Shown: positions 1 through 8,411, counted from the first letter of the stretch. The stretch: 64,000 nt of DNA from Chloroflexota bacterium (GCA_021824575.1 JAKAKJ010000072.1:1-64000), one strand, 5' to 3'. Made by a program: numbers and translations. Notes: generated by a model not told the origin, from the letters alone.

Positions 1-403
1 CATCAACAACGCAAACTACGGCATGACCGGCGGACAAATGGCTCCGACCACACTGCCTGGTATGAAGACAACTTCCTCGCCAAACGGACGCGATGTGGAA
101 ACGCAAGGTTATCCGATTCGAATGTCGGAGATGCTTTCAACGCTCGATGGCGCAGGCTACGTGGTTCGACGCTCATTGCATGATCCAAAGAATATCCGCA
201 TGGCAAAGAAGGCCATCCGTCTCGCGTTTGAAACACAAATGCGCGGACTTGGCTTCTCGCTGGTTGAGCTGCTTTCCACATGCCCAACCAACTGGGGCAT
301 GACGCCGGTCGAATCGCTCAAGTTCGTGGAAGACAAAATGGTTTCGTACTTCCCGCTGGGCGATTACAAAGTCAGTTCGGGCGTGGCACAGATAAAAGCT
401 TAG
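1..403 (+). CDS. 2-oxoacid:ferredoxin oxidoreductase, beta subunit (3' end only)
   Basis: Partial gene cut by the left window edge; the frame is open from base 2 and stops at 401-403. The beta subunit of these enzymes binds thiamine diphosphate and oxidatively decarboxylates a 2-oxoacid to acyl-CoA, reducing ferredoxin. The visible part starts with [16 protein letters not shown], the conserved segment after the TPP-binding region, and continues through the usual C-terminal half ([19 protein letters not shown]). The gamma subunit follows 99 bases later, so this is the distal part of a multi-subunit operon. The sequence resembles the KorB/VorB type; whether the substrate is 2-oxoglutarate, a branched-chain or another oxoacid cannot be decided here. 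Confidence 0.88.
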   Translation, partial: INNANYGMTGGQMAPTTLPGMKTTSSPNGRDVETQGYPIRMSEMLSTLDGAGYVVRRSLHDPKNIRMAKKAIRLAFETQMRGLGFSLVELLSTCPTNWGMTPVESLKFVEDKMVSYFPLGDYKVSSGVAQIKA

Positions 404-407
404 TGTA

Positions 408-488
408 GAGAGAAGATGAATAGAGAATAGTATAAGTAATCAGTATTCAGCCACTAGTTTCCAATCTCTATTCTCCACTCTCCATTCA
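408..488. repeat. intergenic micro-repeat (agagaatag type, inverted)
   Basis: Between the beta and gamma subunit genes the DNA consists of gagaatagtat-like units on the left and tctctattctccactctcc on the right, so the two halves are partly complementary. The same low-complexity style recurs elsewhere in the window. It probably does not separate the two genes into different transcripts; no T-tract follows. Confidence 0.5.
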
Positions 489-502
489 TGGAGTGAGCAA
501 AC

Positions 503-1051
503 ATGCAAAAAGAAATCATCATCGCTGGTTTTGGCGGACAGGGCGTGCTCTTCAGCGGGCAGGTTGTGGCATACGCAGCCATGGACGCGGGTAAAGAAGT
601 GACGTGGATTCCGTCTTACGGTCCGGAAATGCGAGGCGGGACGGCCAACTGTACCGTTGTCATCGCGGATGACGAGATCGGCTCGCCGCTGGTCAAGAAT
701 CCGCCGCTGGGGATCGCTCTCAACCTGCCGTCGTTCGATAAGTACGAGGATATGCTTCAAAAAGGCGGGACGCTGGTCGTGAATAAATCCATGGTGGACC
801 GCGGGCCAAAGCGCGACGACATTCGTGTGATCCTGGTCCCATGCAATGAGATTGCCGAGGAAATCGGCGACCGTAAACTGACCAACATGGTAGCAGTTGG
901 CGCGTTGTTGAGTGCCTTGCCTGAGATCACTTTGAAAGATGTTGAGAAAGCGCTTGCCGCGCATTTGCCCGAACGTCACAGAAACCTGCTTCCGAAGAAC
1001 TACGAGGCGCTCAAACGCGGATTCGAAGCCGCGCAAAAAGTGCCAGCGTAG
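503..1051 (+). CDS. 2-oxoacid:ferredoxin oxidoreductase, gamma subunit
   Basis: 182 aa, the normal size for a stand-alone gamma (KorC/VorC) subunit. It begins with the family hallmark [18 protein letters not shown] and has the [14 protein letters not shown] segment that contacts the CoA/TPP region. This subunit completes the active site with the beta subunit encoded upstream. A Shine-Dalgarno-like GGAG lies at 489-492, ten bases before the ATG. An intrinsic terminator begins 17 bases after the stop, so this is the last gene of the operon. Substrate specificity is unknown. Confidence 0.9.
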   Translation: MQKEIIIAGFGGQGVLFSGQVVAYAAMDAGKEVTWIPSYGPEMRGGTANCTVVIADDEIGSPLVKNPPLGIALNLPSFDKYEDMLQKGGTLVVNKSMVDRGPKRDDIRVILVPCNEIAEEIGDRKLTNMVAVGALLSALPEITLKDVEKALAAHLPERHRNLLPKNYEALKRGFEAAQKVPA

Positions 1052-1068
1052 TTCAATATTCGATAAGC

Positions 1069-1101
1069 AAAAGCCCGCCTCCAATCGAGGCGGGCTTTTA
1101 T
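1069..1101 (+). terminator. Rho-independent terminator of the oxidoreductase operon
   Basis: Perfect 10-bp stem AAGCCCGCCT / AGGCGGGCTT (1071-1080 with 1088-1097), 7-base loop, followed by TTTT. It sits directly after the gamma subunit gene. Confidence 0.9.
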
Positions 1102-1170
1102 GTTGCCTTGTCCGAAAACTTGATGTATAGTTGGCAAATCTTAACTGGCGAAATTCAATCGGAGGTGTTT

Positions 1171-1647
1171 ATGGCTGACGATAGATCAACGAAAACGGAC
1201 AAAGGCGCGGCGCATCATCCAGTGGATCGTGCCGCGCTCGCGGGGTCGGTCAAAGCCAGCCTGAACACCGCCAAACAAAAAACGGATGCGCTTCGCCGTC
1301 GAGATTCACAACTCTTTATGGCGAACGTTGTCTCACCCGCCGCGGCGACATTGCTGGCGGCGCTTGCCACTGTGGTCGGTGGGAATCAAATGTTCCCGCA
1401 AGCCGCGGCGCAAATGGAAGATGGCGGTTGGAAACTCGCCTGTGCCCTCGTTGCAATATTTGGATTCATCGCGACCATCAGCGGAATGTTCAAAAAGCAA
1501 TTCGATGACCGGCTCGCACAGGGTAATCAGTGTGTGGGAGAACTGCTCAAACTTGATCTGGCGATCACAACCGGAAGTAGCGATTGGGACGCTGCAGCCA
1601 AAGAATACGGCGAGATCGTTAAAACGTATCCAGAGTTTATAAGTTGA
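1171..1647 (+). CDS. small membrane protein of unknown function
   Basis: 158 aa. The start at 1171 is chosen because GGAGGTG at 1161-1167 precedes it; a longer frame from 1108 lacks such a site. The N-terminal 50 residues are charged and hydrophilic. Two hydrophobic stretches follow, at about residues 52-70 (VVSPAAATLLAALATVVGG) and 83-105 (WKLACALVAIFGFIATISG). A hydrophilic tail of about 50 residues ends the protein. The pattern resembles the DUF4231/SLATT type of two-helix membrane proteins, but I cannot assign a family. It stands alone between a terminator and the next promoter. Confidence 0.6.
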   Translation: MADDRSTKTDKGAAHHPVDRAALAGSVKASLNTAKQKTDALRRRDSQLFMANVVSPAAATLLAALATVVGGNQMFPQAAAQMEDGGWKLACALVAIFGFIATISGMFKKQFDDRLAQGNQCVGELLKLDLAITTGSSDWDAAAKEYGEIVKTYPEFIS

Positions 1648-1667
1648 CCCAGTCAGAATAACGTCGC

Positions 1668-1697
1668 TTGACTTTGCCCTTCCAAACATGGTATAGA
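1668..1697 (+). promoter_or_regulatory. candidate sigma70 promoter for the methyltransferase-like gene
   Basis: TTGACT at 1668-1673 and TATAGA at 1692-1697 are separated by 18 bases. The predicted start site would fall in the 28-bp palindrome that follows, so the promoter would be controlled by whatever binds there. Confidence 0.5.
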
Positions 1698-1724
1698 ATC
1701 TTTCCCGTGCGCACGGGAAAGATT
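1697..1724. promoter_or_regulatory. perfect 28-bp palindrome, candidate operator
   Basis: AATCTTTCCCGTGC (1697-1710) is followed without a spacer by its exact complement GCACGGGAAAGATT (1711-1724). It touches the -10 hexamer and ends 17 bases before the start codon at 1742, so a dimeric repressor bound here would block transcription. A short T-rich run follows (1725-1731), so a terminator/attenuator role is also possible. Confidence 0.55.
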
Positions 1725-1741
1725 TCCTTTTAGGAGTTCTG

Positions 1742-2773
1742 ATGCAACTCAAATTCCCCGAGAAAAACAAGAAACCAAATATTTGTTACGCGGTGACCGA
1801 TGATGGCGTCGAATTGCCGGTCATTGATGTCACGCATCCGGCCTTTCAAATCTCGCTCGATGAAAGCGGGCTGGATGCCCTGCTTCAGCAATTCCTTCAA
1901 GATGTCAAAGCCCCGGAGAAAATCCCGGCATTTCTGCGAAACCTGATGTTCAGTTTCATGCGCAGACGTTCCATCATCATGCGTGGACTCATGGGCGCAT
2001 CCGGCACATTCATGAGCGGCATGAATACGTACATGATGAAACTCGGTGCGGATAATCTGAATAAAGATTTTTTCAGTGACATTGACCGCAGGCTCGCTGG
2101 CTCGTCCGCTGGAACATACATGCGCTTGCGACTTCAAGATATTGCCCATCTTCTCGCGGACGCGCTCATTACGCCTTTGGACGCGCGAAGAAAAGCGACG
2201 CTTCATCTTTTGAACATCGGAGGCGGCTCGGCGATGGACAGCTTGAACGCGCTGATTCTGATTCGCAAAGCGCAGCCCAATCTTTTGGCTGGACGACAAA
2301 TCTTTATTCATAGCCTTGATCTCGATACCGCTGGTGCGGATTTTGGCGCCCGTGCGCTTGCTTCGTTGCTTGCTGAAAATTCCCCGCTGCACGGATTGCA
2401 AATCAACTTTCAGCATGTTCCTTACAATTGGTCAGATCAGACTCAATTACGCGATCTGGTGAAATCATTCGACGACACATGTGTGATCGCTGCTTCATCC
2501 GAGGGTGCATTGTTTGAATATGGTTCCGATGAAGATATTACCGGCAATCTTCAAACATTGAATGAGACCGCGCCCGCTGATGCAATTATCGCCGGTTCAG
2601 TGACTCGCGCAGACGATCTGGGTCGTATGGCGAATGGTGGCAACATGAGCCGCGCTGCGATTCAATTCCGCGGCTTGGAAGCATTTACCGCGCTTGCTTC
2701 TCACGCAGGCTGGAATGTTGCAAAGAAAATAGACCGGCCTTTGAGCAATGACGTTCTTTTGAAGAAAGTCTAG
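1742..2773 (+). CDS. SAM-dependent methyltransferase-like protein
   Basis: 343 aa with AGGAG at 1732-1736 ahead of the ATG. About 155 residues form a mainly helical N-terminal region with no known motif. A Rossmann-like part follows: LNIGGGSAMDSLNAL at about residue 158 resembles methyltransferase motif I, and an HSLDLD segment some 30 residues later resembles motif II with its acidic residues. The C-terminal part has no clear landmark. The substrate is unknown. It is a single-gene unit with its own promoter and terminator. Another Rossmann enzyme remains possible. Confidence 0.5.
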   Translation: MQLKFPEKNKKPNICYAVTDDGVELPVIDVTHPAFQISLDESGLDALLQQFLQDVKAPEKIPAFLRNLMFSFMRRRSIIMRGLMGASGTFMSGMNTYMMKLGADNLNKDFFSDIDRRLAGSSAGTYMRLRLQDIAHLLADALITPLDARRKATLHLLNIGGGSAMDSLNALILIRKAQPNLLAGRQIFIHSLDLDTAGADFGARALASLLAENSPLHGLQINFQHVPYNWSDQTQLRDLVKSFDDTCVIAASSEGALFEYGSDEDITGNLQTLNETAPADAIIAGSVTRADDLGRMANGGNMSRAAIQFRGLEAFTALASHAGWNVAKKIDRPLSNDVLLKKV

Positions 2774-2782
2774 GCAACAAAG

Positions 2783-2815
2783 AAGCCCGCCTCTTATCGA
2801 GACGGGCTTTTGATT
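2783..2815 (+). terminator. Rho-independent terminator
   Basis: Stem AAGCCCGCCTC (2783-2793) pairs with GAGACGGGCTT (2799-2809) with one mismatch and a 5-base loop, followed by TTTTGATTTT. Its arms are almost the same as those of the terminator at 1069-1101, suggesting one terminator cassette used repeatedly. Confidence 0.88.
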
Positions 2816-2825
2816 TTACTGGGTG

Positions 2826-2831
2826 TATAAT
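2826..2831 (+). promoter_or_regulatory. -10 element upstream of the HrgA-like gene
   Basis: TATAAT preceded by GTG; no good -35 is visible. The predicted start near 2838 would leave a leader of about 19 bases containing GAGGA before the ATG at 2857. Confidence 0.4.
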
Positions 2832-2856
2832 TTTTTCCATCAGGATCGAGGAAATT

Positions 2857-3828
2857 ATGCCAGCTACAAAATATACATTTCTGGATTTTGCGGAAGAAAT
2901 TCTCGGCGAAGCAAAGAAGCCATTGACTTATCAGGAAATCTGGACGGCTGGGCAGGATAAAGGCTTAGCTGAAAAGCTGGCATCGCTCGGAAAAACGCCA
3001 TGGCAAACTCTCGGTGCTCGATTATTTGTTGATATACGAGATAATCCGAGTACGCGCTTGATAAAAGTAGGCAAGAATCCATCACGGTTTTTCCTTGCTG
3101 CAAGAAAGTCAGAGTTGACCGAAGAGGATTTACGGGATACCGCGACTTCAAAAGTTGTCCCAGCGAAAAGGGAAATTGGGTTTGATTTTCACGAAAGGCA
3201 GCTTCATCCCCTTTTGGCCTATTTCGCATTTACAAATACGGCGTTTAATCGCGGCAAGCAAATCTATACCAAAACAATTTTCCATGAGAAATCCAAACAC
3301 AATTCATTAAGCGAGTGGGTTCACCCCGACATGGTTGGTTTTTATTCACCAATTGATGATTGGAACGGAAAATTGCTTGAATTTAATAAAGCAACGGACA
3401 AGACCGCAATTCGTCTTTTTTCTTTTGAACTTAAGAAACAAATTGATCGAAGCAACTATCGCGAATATTTCTTTCAAGCCGTATCTAATTCGTCATGGGC
3501 ACATGAGGGTTATCTTGTAGCAAGTTATGTTCAACAGCAAGATGATTTGCTTTCCGAATTAGAAAGACTTTCTACTTCGTTTGGGATTGGAATCATCTTC
3601 TTGGATTTGGATGACATTGATTCCTCAACCGTCCTTTTCCCAGCAAAATCAAAAGATTATCTTGACTGGGAAACCATGAACAAATTATGCGAACAAAATC
3701 CCGATTTCGAAACGTTCATTGATGATGTTCAAAGAGATTACGCGGGCAAGAAGATTCATCCTAGCGAGTACGAGCCAATCACAAATGATCCTGAAGAATA
3801 TATCAAAAAGATCAGAGCTGGAAAATAA
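2857..3828 (+). CDS. HrgA-like protein (COG2958 type) with HARE-HTH domain
   Basis: 323 aa. Residues 5-75 (FLDFAEEILGEAKKPLTYQEIW, then GKTPWQTLGARLFVDIRDN, quoted in parts) match the HARE-HTH winged-helix domain, which often accompanies restriction systems and chromatin proteins and is thought to recognise modified DNA. The C-terminal part (FDFHERQLHPLLAYFAF, then SEWVHPDMVGFY) fits the uncharacterised domain of the HrgA family, described next to restriction-modification genes in Helicobacter. No methyltransferase or nuclease gene lies beside it, so it is an orphan. A/T content is higher than that of its neighbours, which may indicate transfer. The biochemical function is unknown. Confidence 0.72.
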   Translation: MPATKYTFLDFAEEILGEAKKPLTYQEIWTAGQDKGLAEKLASLGKTPWQTLGARLFVDIRDNPSTRLIKVGKNPSRFFLAARKSELTEEDLRDTATSKVVPAKREIGFDFHERQLHPLLAYFAFTNTAFNRGKQIYTKTIFHEKSKHNSLSEWVHPDMVGFYSPIDDWNGKLLEFNKATDKTAIRLFSFELKKQIDRSNYREYFFQAVSNSSWAHEGYLVASYVQQQDDLLSELERLSTSFGIGIIFLDLDDIDSSTVLFPAKSKDYLDWETMNKLCEQNPDFETFIDDVQRDYAGKKIHPSEYEPITNDPEEYIKKIRAGK

Positions 3829-3878
3829 GAGAGCTTGACTCAATTAGATATATCTTCCATTGGAAGATTTGCGACAAC

Positions 3879-4721
3879 ATGAAATTTGAAACCATCAATA
3901 ATTTTCAAGCCCCCAAAATCGGATTTGGCACCGCACAACTTGGCGGGCGTTTTTTCGCGAATCGCTCACGGGATGCGTTCTATCTTTCGGCCTTGCGTTC
4001 CGCGCTCGAATTGGGTTACACCCATTTCGATACGGCTGATTTTTATTCCTTCGGCCATGCCGAGGAATTGATCGGACGCGCAGTTTGCGAGACAAACACA
4101 AAACGCGAGAACCTTTTCATTACAACCAAAGTCTGGCCGACGCGCCTCACGTATAACAAAGTTCTGCGCGCCTGCGAAAACAGTCTGCGGCGACTTCAAA
4201 CGGATTATATTGATCTCTATCTCGTCCATTGGCCGAATCCGTTCGTGCCGCTCAAAGAGACATTCCGTGCGCTCAACGAACTGGTCAAAGATGGAAAGGT
4301 CAAACATCTGGGCGTCAGCAACTTCAATGTGAAATTGCTCAAAGAAGCACAGTCGCTTTCCGAAACGCCGATCATCGCCGATCAAGTTCCGTACAGTCTC
4401 AGCGAACGCAGGTATGCAAAAAACGGTCTGCTGGAATATTGTCAGCAAAATAATATTCTCGTCACGGCGTATACGCCTGTCAGTCACGGATGGATCGCCG
4501 CAAATCAAACTTTGCAATCCATTGCGGACGCGCATTATGGTTCTGTAGTGCCGAACCACCACGCGACGCTTCATCAGATCGCGCTGGCGTGGCTGGTCAA
4601 CCAGCCGCGCGTGATTGCCATTCCGATGTCGTTCAATCCGCAGCATCAAAAGGAAAATCTCGAAGCGGCGGACATTCAATTGACTCCTTCTGAGATGGAA
4701 CAACTCAGCGCACTGCGATAA
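3879..4721 (+). CDS. aldo/keto reductase (first of tandem pair)
   Basis: 280 aa NADPH-dependent TIM-barrel oxidoreductase. The catalytic tetrad is visible: Asp and Tyr in HFDTADFYSFGHAEELIG, Lys in FITTKVW, and His in LYLVHWPNP. VKHLGVSNF and the C-terminal cofactor-binding segment IPMSFNPQHQKENL are typical. It is clearly related to the next gene but carries about 11 extra residues before the last barrel strand (YGSVVPNHHATLHQ). No Shine-Dalgarno site is obvious. The physiological aldehyde or ketone substrate cannot be inferred. Confidence 0.92.
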   Translation: MKFETINNFQAPKIGFGTAQLGGRFFANRSRDAFYLSALRSALELGYTHFDTADFYSFGHAEELIGRAVCETNTKRENLFITTKVWPTRLTYNKVLRACENSLRRLQTDYIDLYLVHWPNPFVPLKETFRALNELVKDGKVKHLGVSNFNVKLLKEAQSLSETPIIADQVPYSLSERRYAKNGLLEYCQQNNILVTAYTPVSHGWIAANQTLQSIADAHYGSVVPNHHATLHQIALAWLVNQPRVIAIPMSFNPQHQKENLEAADIQLTPSEMEQLSALR

Positions 4722-4763
4722 AATTCCCCATCCCTTATCCCCTCTTCCCTTTCACTTATTGAT

Positions 4764-5573
4764 ATGAGATACGAAACTGTTCACGACGTCACTCTTCCCA
4801 AAATTGGATTCGGCACGTGGAGCATCGGCGGCGGGACGTATGCAGATCGTTCGCGCGACGCCAAGTCGCTCGCCGCGCTGCGTTCCGCCCTCGACCTCGG
4901 CTACACTCACTTCGACACGGCCGAGATGTACGCTGACGGCCACGCCGAAGAATTGATCGGCCGCGCCGTTCGCGAGTCCGGAGTGAAGCGAGAAGCGCTG
5001 TTCGTCACATCCAAAGTCAAGCCGTCCAATCTGCATTACAGCGATGTGTTGAAATCCTGCGAAACCAGTCTGCGCAGACTCAGCATGGAATACATTGATC
5101 TTTATCTCATCCATTGGCCGATGGTCGGCATGAATTTATCGGACACGTTTCGCGCCCTCAATAAACTCGTCCACGATGGAAAGGTGAAGCATCTCGGCGT
5201 AAGTAACTTCAAACTCAAGCTTCTCAAGGAAGCGCAGGAATTGTCAGAGACGCCGATCATCACGAATCAGGTTCCATACAGTTTGTCCGATCGTTCGTAT
5301 GTGAAGAATGGTGTGCTCGAATATTGCCAGAAAAATAATATTCTTCTGACAGCTTATTCTCCCGTTGACGTGGGGCGCTTGAATGTTGGCAAAGCTTTGC
5401 AATCCATCGCAGAGGCACACAACGCGTCGCCGTTCCAGATCGCGTTGGCATGGCTCATCAATCAACCGTATGTGATCACGATCCCAATGTCGTTCGATCC
5501 GAAACATCAAAAAGAAAATCTCGACGCGGCGGATACTGTCTTGACCGATGAAGAGATGAAACAGCTAAATTAA
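4764..5573 (+). CDS. aldo/keto reductase (second of tandem pair)
   Basis: 269 aa, same architecture as its upstream neighbour; long stretches match closely (LIGRAV, VKHLGVSNFKLKLLKEAQ, SETPIITNQVPYSLS). Catalytic residues are intact: Asp/Tyr in HFDTAEMYADGHAEE, Lys in FVTSKVKP, His in LYLIHWPM. The pair is separated by 42 bases of pyrimidine-rich DNA and probably arose by tandem duplication. Differences in loops near the active site (WPNPFVP against WPMVGMN) suggest different substrates. Confidence 0.92.
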   Translation: MRYETVHDVTLPKIGFGTWSIGGGTYADRSRDAKSLAALRSALDLGYTHFDTAEMYADGHAEELIGRAVRESGVKREALFVTSKVKPSNLHYSDVLKSCETSLRRLSMEYIDLYLIHWPMVGMNLSDTFRALNKLVHDGKVKHLGVSNFKLKLLKEAQELSETPIITNQVPYSLSDRSYVKNGVLEYCQKNNILLTAYSPVDVGRLNVGKALQSIAEAHNASPFQIALAWLINQPYVITIPMSFDPKHQKENLDAADTVLTDEEMKQLN

Positions 5574-5643
5574 GTCACCACGAAGACACCAAGGCTCAAA
5601 GACACAAAGAAATTTTGGTGACTTCGTGACTTTGCGGTTAACC
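5574..5643. repeat. intergenic repeat, 'accacgaagacacc / ggtgacttcgtgact' type
   Basis: A 70-base imperfect inverted repeat: caccacgaagacaccaagg near the left end pairs with ttggtgacttcgtgac near the right end. A related stretch (gcaaagaatgccaagagcg) occurs at 13336-13354. It follows the second reductase and could act as a bidirectional transcript end, but there is no T-tract. Confidence 0.6.
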
Positions 5644-5698
5644 TACAGATTTAGTTACTCCACACATTCTCTCGACAAATGAGAAGCGGAGTGAGAGT

Positions 5699-5704
5699 TA
5701 TAAT
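5699..5704 (+). promoter_or_regulatory. -10 element for clpS, leaderless arrangement
   Basis: A perfect TATAAT ends exactly 6 bases before the clpS ATG at 5711, so the transcript would start at or within a base or two of the start codon. There is no Shine-Dalgarno sequence. No clear -35 is present. Confidence 0.55.
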
Positions 5705-5710
5705 CTCCTC

Positions 5711-6022
5711 ATGCCATCCAAGACTCTGCCCATTCCAAAGATCCATCCCGATGAGCAGGAACAAACCGAAGAGGGTCCGCTTTACCGCGTCATCATCCAC
5801 AACGACGAAGTAACGCCGATGGATTTCGTCATCCATATTTTGATCGCGGTCTTTTTGCTTCCCACCGCCAACGCAGCCAACGTGATGCTCACCGCGCATA
5901 TCAACGGCAATGCGTACGTTCAAACATTACCCAAGCCCGAAGCGCAAAGACGAATCAACAAAGCGCACTTCGCGGCGCGGCTCGCAAGCTATCCATTAGA
6001 GTTCTCGATGGAACCTGAATAG
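5711..6022 (+). CDS. clpS: ATP-dependent Clp protease adaptor ClpS
   Basis: 103 aa. ClpS binds N-degron substrates and hands them to ClpA/ClpC for degradation. The core YRVIIHNDEVTPMDFVIHIL is the family signature with the conserved Asn-Asp that reads the substrate amino terminus; the helices around NAANVMLTAHINGNA and RINKAHFAARLASYPL are as in other ClpS proteins. The N-terminal 25 residues form the usual flexible extension. The stop codon directly abuts the ATG of the acyltransferase gene, so the two are translationally coupled. No clp ATPase gene lies nearby. Confidence 0.88.
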   Translation: MPSKTLPIPKIHPDEQEQTEEGPLYRVIIHNDEVTPMDFVIHILIAVFLLPTANAANVMLTAHINGNAYVQTLPKPEAQRRINKAHFAARLASYPLEFSMEPE

Positions 6023-6907
6023 ATGCCCGCCGCCATTGACGCGCTGACGCAAATCAATCTCGACGATCTCGTCAATGCATTCGGCGTTCAAAACCAGCCG
6101 ACGTTAGACCGCGCGGTTCGATTCGTTTTCCGCGGCGCGGCGCGCAAATTTGCGCAACAGATGATTGACTTCGACGCAGCCATTGCAAAATGCGGGCTAG
6201 CCGAAGCATCGCGTCAAACGGAGCGACTCTACGTCCGCGATGTGCGCGTCTTCGGCGCGGACCATATTCCGGATTCCGCTTTTTTAGCCTTATCCAATCA
6301 TCCGGGCATGACCGACACGCTGGCGCTGTTCTGCGCGCTCAACCGGAATAATTTAAAGATCATCGCGTTGAACCGTCCATTTTTATTATCGCTCCCAAAT
6401 CTCAGCCGACAACTTTTTTACGTGACGGACGACCCCAACGAACGCGTGGCGATGGTTCGACATGTCAGCACACATCTGCGAAACGGCGGCTCAATTTTGA
6501 CCTTTCCCGCGGGGCACACCGAACCCGATCCCGATATTTATGATGGCGCGCTTGAGTCCCTGAAAACATGGACGGACAGTGCCAGCGTCTTTGCCCGCCT
6601 TGCGCCGGAGACAGTCATCCTTCCAATCGTTGTGCGTAATGTCATTTGGGACAAGGCTGCACATCATCCGCTCATTCGAATCAAGCATACGCGCGACGAA
6701 CGCGAACTATTGGCGGTTGCTTTGGAATTGTTGAGCATGATCATGTTCGATATAAAACCGGTGACTGTTAAAATTCAAATCGGTAAGCCAATCAGTGTCA
6801 AAGAATTTGGTACGAATGAAACACACACCATTCATCAAGCTGTGCTGGCAGAGATGGGACGATTGATCGAAAACCCACCAGTGGGAGAGGGAATCTCTGC
6901 ACTATGA
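6023..6907 (+). CDS. PlsC-like glycerolipid acyltransferase
   Basis: 294 aa. The HX4D acyltransferase motif appears as NHPGMTD at about residue 93, and a glycerol-phosphate-binding-like block appears as LTFPAGHTEPDPD at about residue 160. This fits membrane-associated 1-acylglycerol-3-phosphate acyltransferases, though no strong membrane helix is visible and the family here is diverged. The start codon follows the clpS stop without a gap, and the last codons overlap the next gene (ATGA at 6904-6907), so clpS, this gene and the membrane protein gene form one unit. Role in membrane lipid synthesis is an inference. Confidence 0.75.
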   Translation: MPAAIDALTQINLDDLVNAFGVQNQPTLDRAVRFVFRGAARKFAQQMIDFDAAIAKCGLAEASRQTERLYVRDVRVFGADHIPDSAFLALSNHPGMTDTLALFCALNRNNLKIIALNRPFLLSLPNLSRQLFYVTDDPNERVAMVRHVSTHLRNGGSILTFPAGHTEPDPDIYDGALESLKTWTDSASVFARLAPETVILPIVVRNVIWDKAAHHPLIRIKHTRDERELLAVALELLSMIMFDIKPVTVKIQIGKPISVKEFGTNETHTIHQAVLAEMGRLIENPPVGEGISAL

Positions 6908-7937
6908 GCGAACCTCGCGGACAAAAATCCCTGACCCCCTCTTCCCCTCTTTCTCCATCAAAAGGGTTAAAGGTTAAGGCTTTACGCCTTATTGGAATCT
7001 TTTTACTTATTGCTCTCCTTTATCTCGCCTTGCGCGACGCGCCGCTTATTGAAATTTGGGCGGTCATCCAGCGAGTCCAACTTTGGCAAATCATCCTCAT
7101 CCTCAGCATGGACTTCCTGATTTATATGTGCACCAGCGCGCGCTGGTGGTTCATCGTCAACGCGGATAACAAACATGTAAAATATTTTCCATTGATTCCC
7201 GTGCGCATCTCTGTATTCGGAGTCAGCTACTTCACCCTCGGTCCACAAGTTGGCGGCGAGCCATTGCAAGTCCTTTACCTGCAGCACGCTCATGGATTAA
7301 CGTACACGCGCGCCGCGTCAACTGTCGTCATGGACAAACTGATCGAGTTCCTCGCCAACTTCGTCCTGCTGGCATTCGGTTTAACGGCAATCGTCCATGC
7401 TGGGATTCTGTCGAATACCGGCAGTCCGCCTCTCGCGAGTATGCTCGGGCTGGCAGTGCTGGTAGCTGGCCCTTGATTCACATCATCCTGCTTTATCACA
7501 AAATCTATCCAGTGTCCGTATTTTTGCGCGTACTGCCAGCCACTTCGCAAGATTCAAAAATCATCCGTTTCATCCGCGCCTCCGAACATTTAGCAGGACG
7601 ATTTTGTCAGCGGCATCCGCGTTCGTTGCTGGCCGCGATTTTTGTCTCATTGCTTGCTGCAGTTGGAATGGTGGGCGAATACGCGGTAATCACAGCCTCG
7701 ATGCAAGTCGGCCTGCATTTTTGGCAGACCGCCGCGGCATGGACAGCGGGCTGGCTTTCGTTCCTTGTGCCATTGCCCGGCGGACTCGGCGCACTGGAAG
7801 CCAGCCAGGTTTTCGCGCTCGGAGTTTTTGGTTATGCCGCGCCGATTGCAATCAGCATTGTGCTTCTGATGCGCGGGCGCGATCTGCTCATCGGCGGCCT
7901 GGGATTGATTCTGGCAGGTCACAGGATTGGCAGGTAA
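6904..7937 (+). pseudogene. AglD2/LPG-synthase-type (UPF0104) membrane protein, frameshifted
   Basis: Two frames together make one polytopic membrane protein. 6904-7476 encodes the N-terminal half with helices at LRLIGIFLLIALLYLALRD and LWQIILILSMDFLIYMC, and the family-like block YFTLGPQVGGEPLQVLYL. The reading then stops at GCCCTTGA. One extra base there would continue as AGPLIHIILLYHKIYP in the frame that runs to 7937, which supplies the remaining helices and the conserved LSFLVPLPGGLGALEASQ. A single-base deletion near 7470 (mutation or sequencing error) explains this. The intact family works in lipid-linked flipping or lysyl-PG synthesis; the exact role is unknown. Confidence 0.78.
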
Positions 7938-7989
7938 AATAAGCAATCCGTTTCTCGTTCTTTAGCCGTATTGTTGACAAGGAGACTTT

Positions 7990-8379
7990 ATGAAAAATCT
8001 TACCGGGAAACAAATTGTGATCATCATCGGCGTACTCGCGACCGCGCTATTGCACTTGGGAGCAGCGTTTGACAAAGTGTTATTTCCGTTGGCTTCTGAG
8101 CGCCCCGATATAACATTTACTCTGAACGCCATTGGCTATTTGGGTTTATTGGGCGCATATTTCCTGCCCATCCCCTTTTTTCAACAAAGGCATAAATTAG
8201 TTTGGTGGGCGCTCTTCGTTTACATCATCATCACGATCATCGCGTGGCTCTTCATCTGGGTTGGTCTCAACGTAATCGCGCAGGGCGTGCCGTTCTTCAG
8301 TCAAGACTCGCTTTACGGCGTCCCAGCCAAAATCATCGAAGTCATCCTGCTCATTTTGTTGTGGCAGGAAAAGCCATAA
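7990..8379 (+). CDS. four-helix membrane protein of unknown function
   Basis: 129 aa with AAGGAG at 7979-7984 before the ATG. Hydrophobic stretches at about residues 9-27, 44-60, 69-93 and 112-126 indicate four transmembrane helices, connected by short loops (FQQRHK, FFSQDSLYGVPAK). No catalytic motif is seen and I do not recognise the family. It lies between the frameshifted membrane protein gene and the dehydrogenase operon. Confidence 0.65.
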   Translation: MKNLTGKQIVIIIGVLATALLHLGAAFDKVLFPLASERPDITFTLNAIGYLGLLGAYFLPIPFFQQRHKLVWWALFVYIIITIIAWLFIWVGLNVIAQGVPFFSQDSLYGVPAKIIEVILLILLWQEKP

Positions 8380-8399
8380 AATCAAGCGAAGATCGGGGA

Positions 8400-8405
8400 T
8401 AAAAT
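8400..8405 (+). promoter_or_regulatory. -10 element for the dehydrogenase operon, leaderless arrangement
   Basis: TAAAAT ends 6 bases before the GTG start at 8412, the same spacing as at clpS. No ribosome-binding site is present between them. Confidence 0.4.
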
Positions 8406-8411
8406 AAAATT

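Noticed and set aside
440-1084. 214-codon minus-strand frame opposite the gamma subunit gene
   Set aside because: Overlaps a conserved gene on the other strand and shows no recognisable domain.
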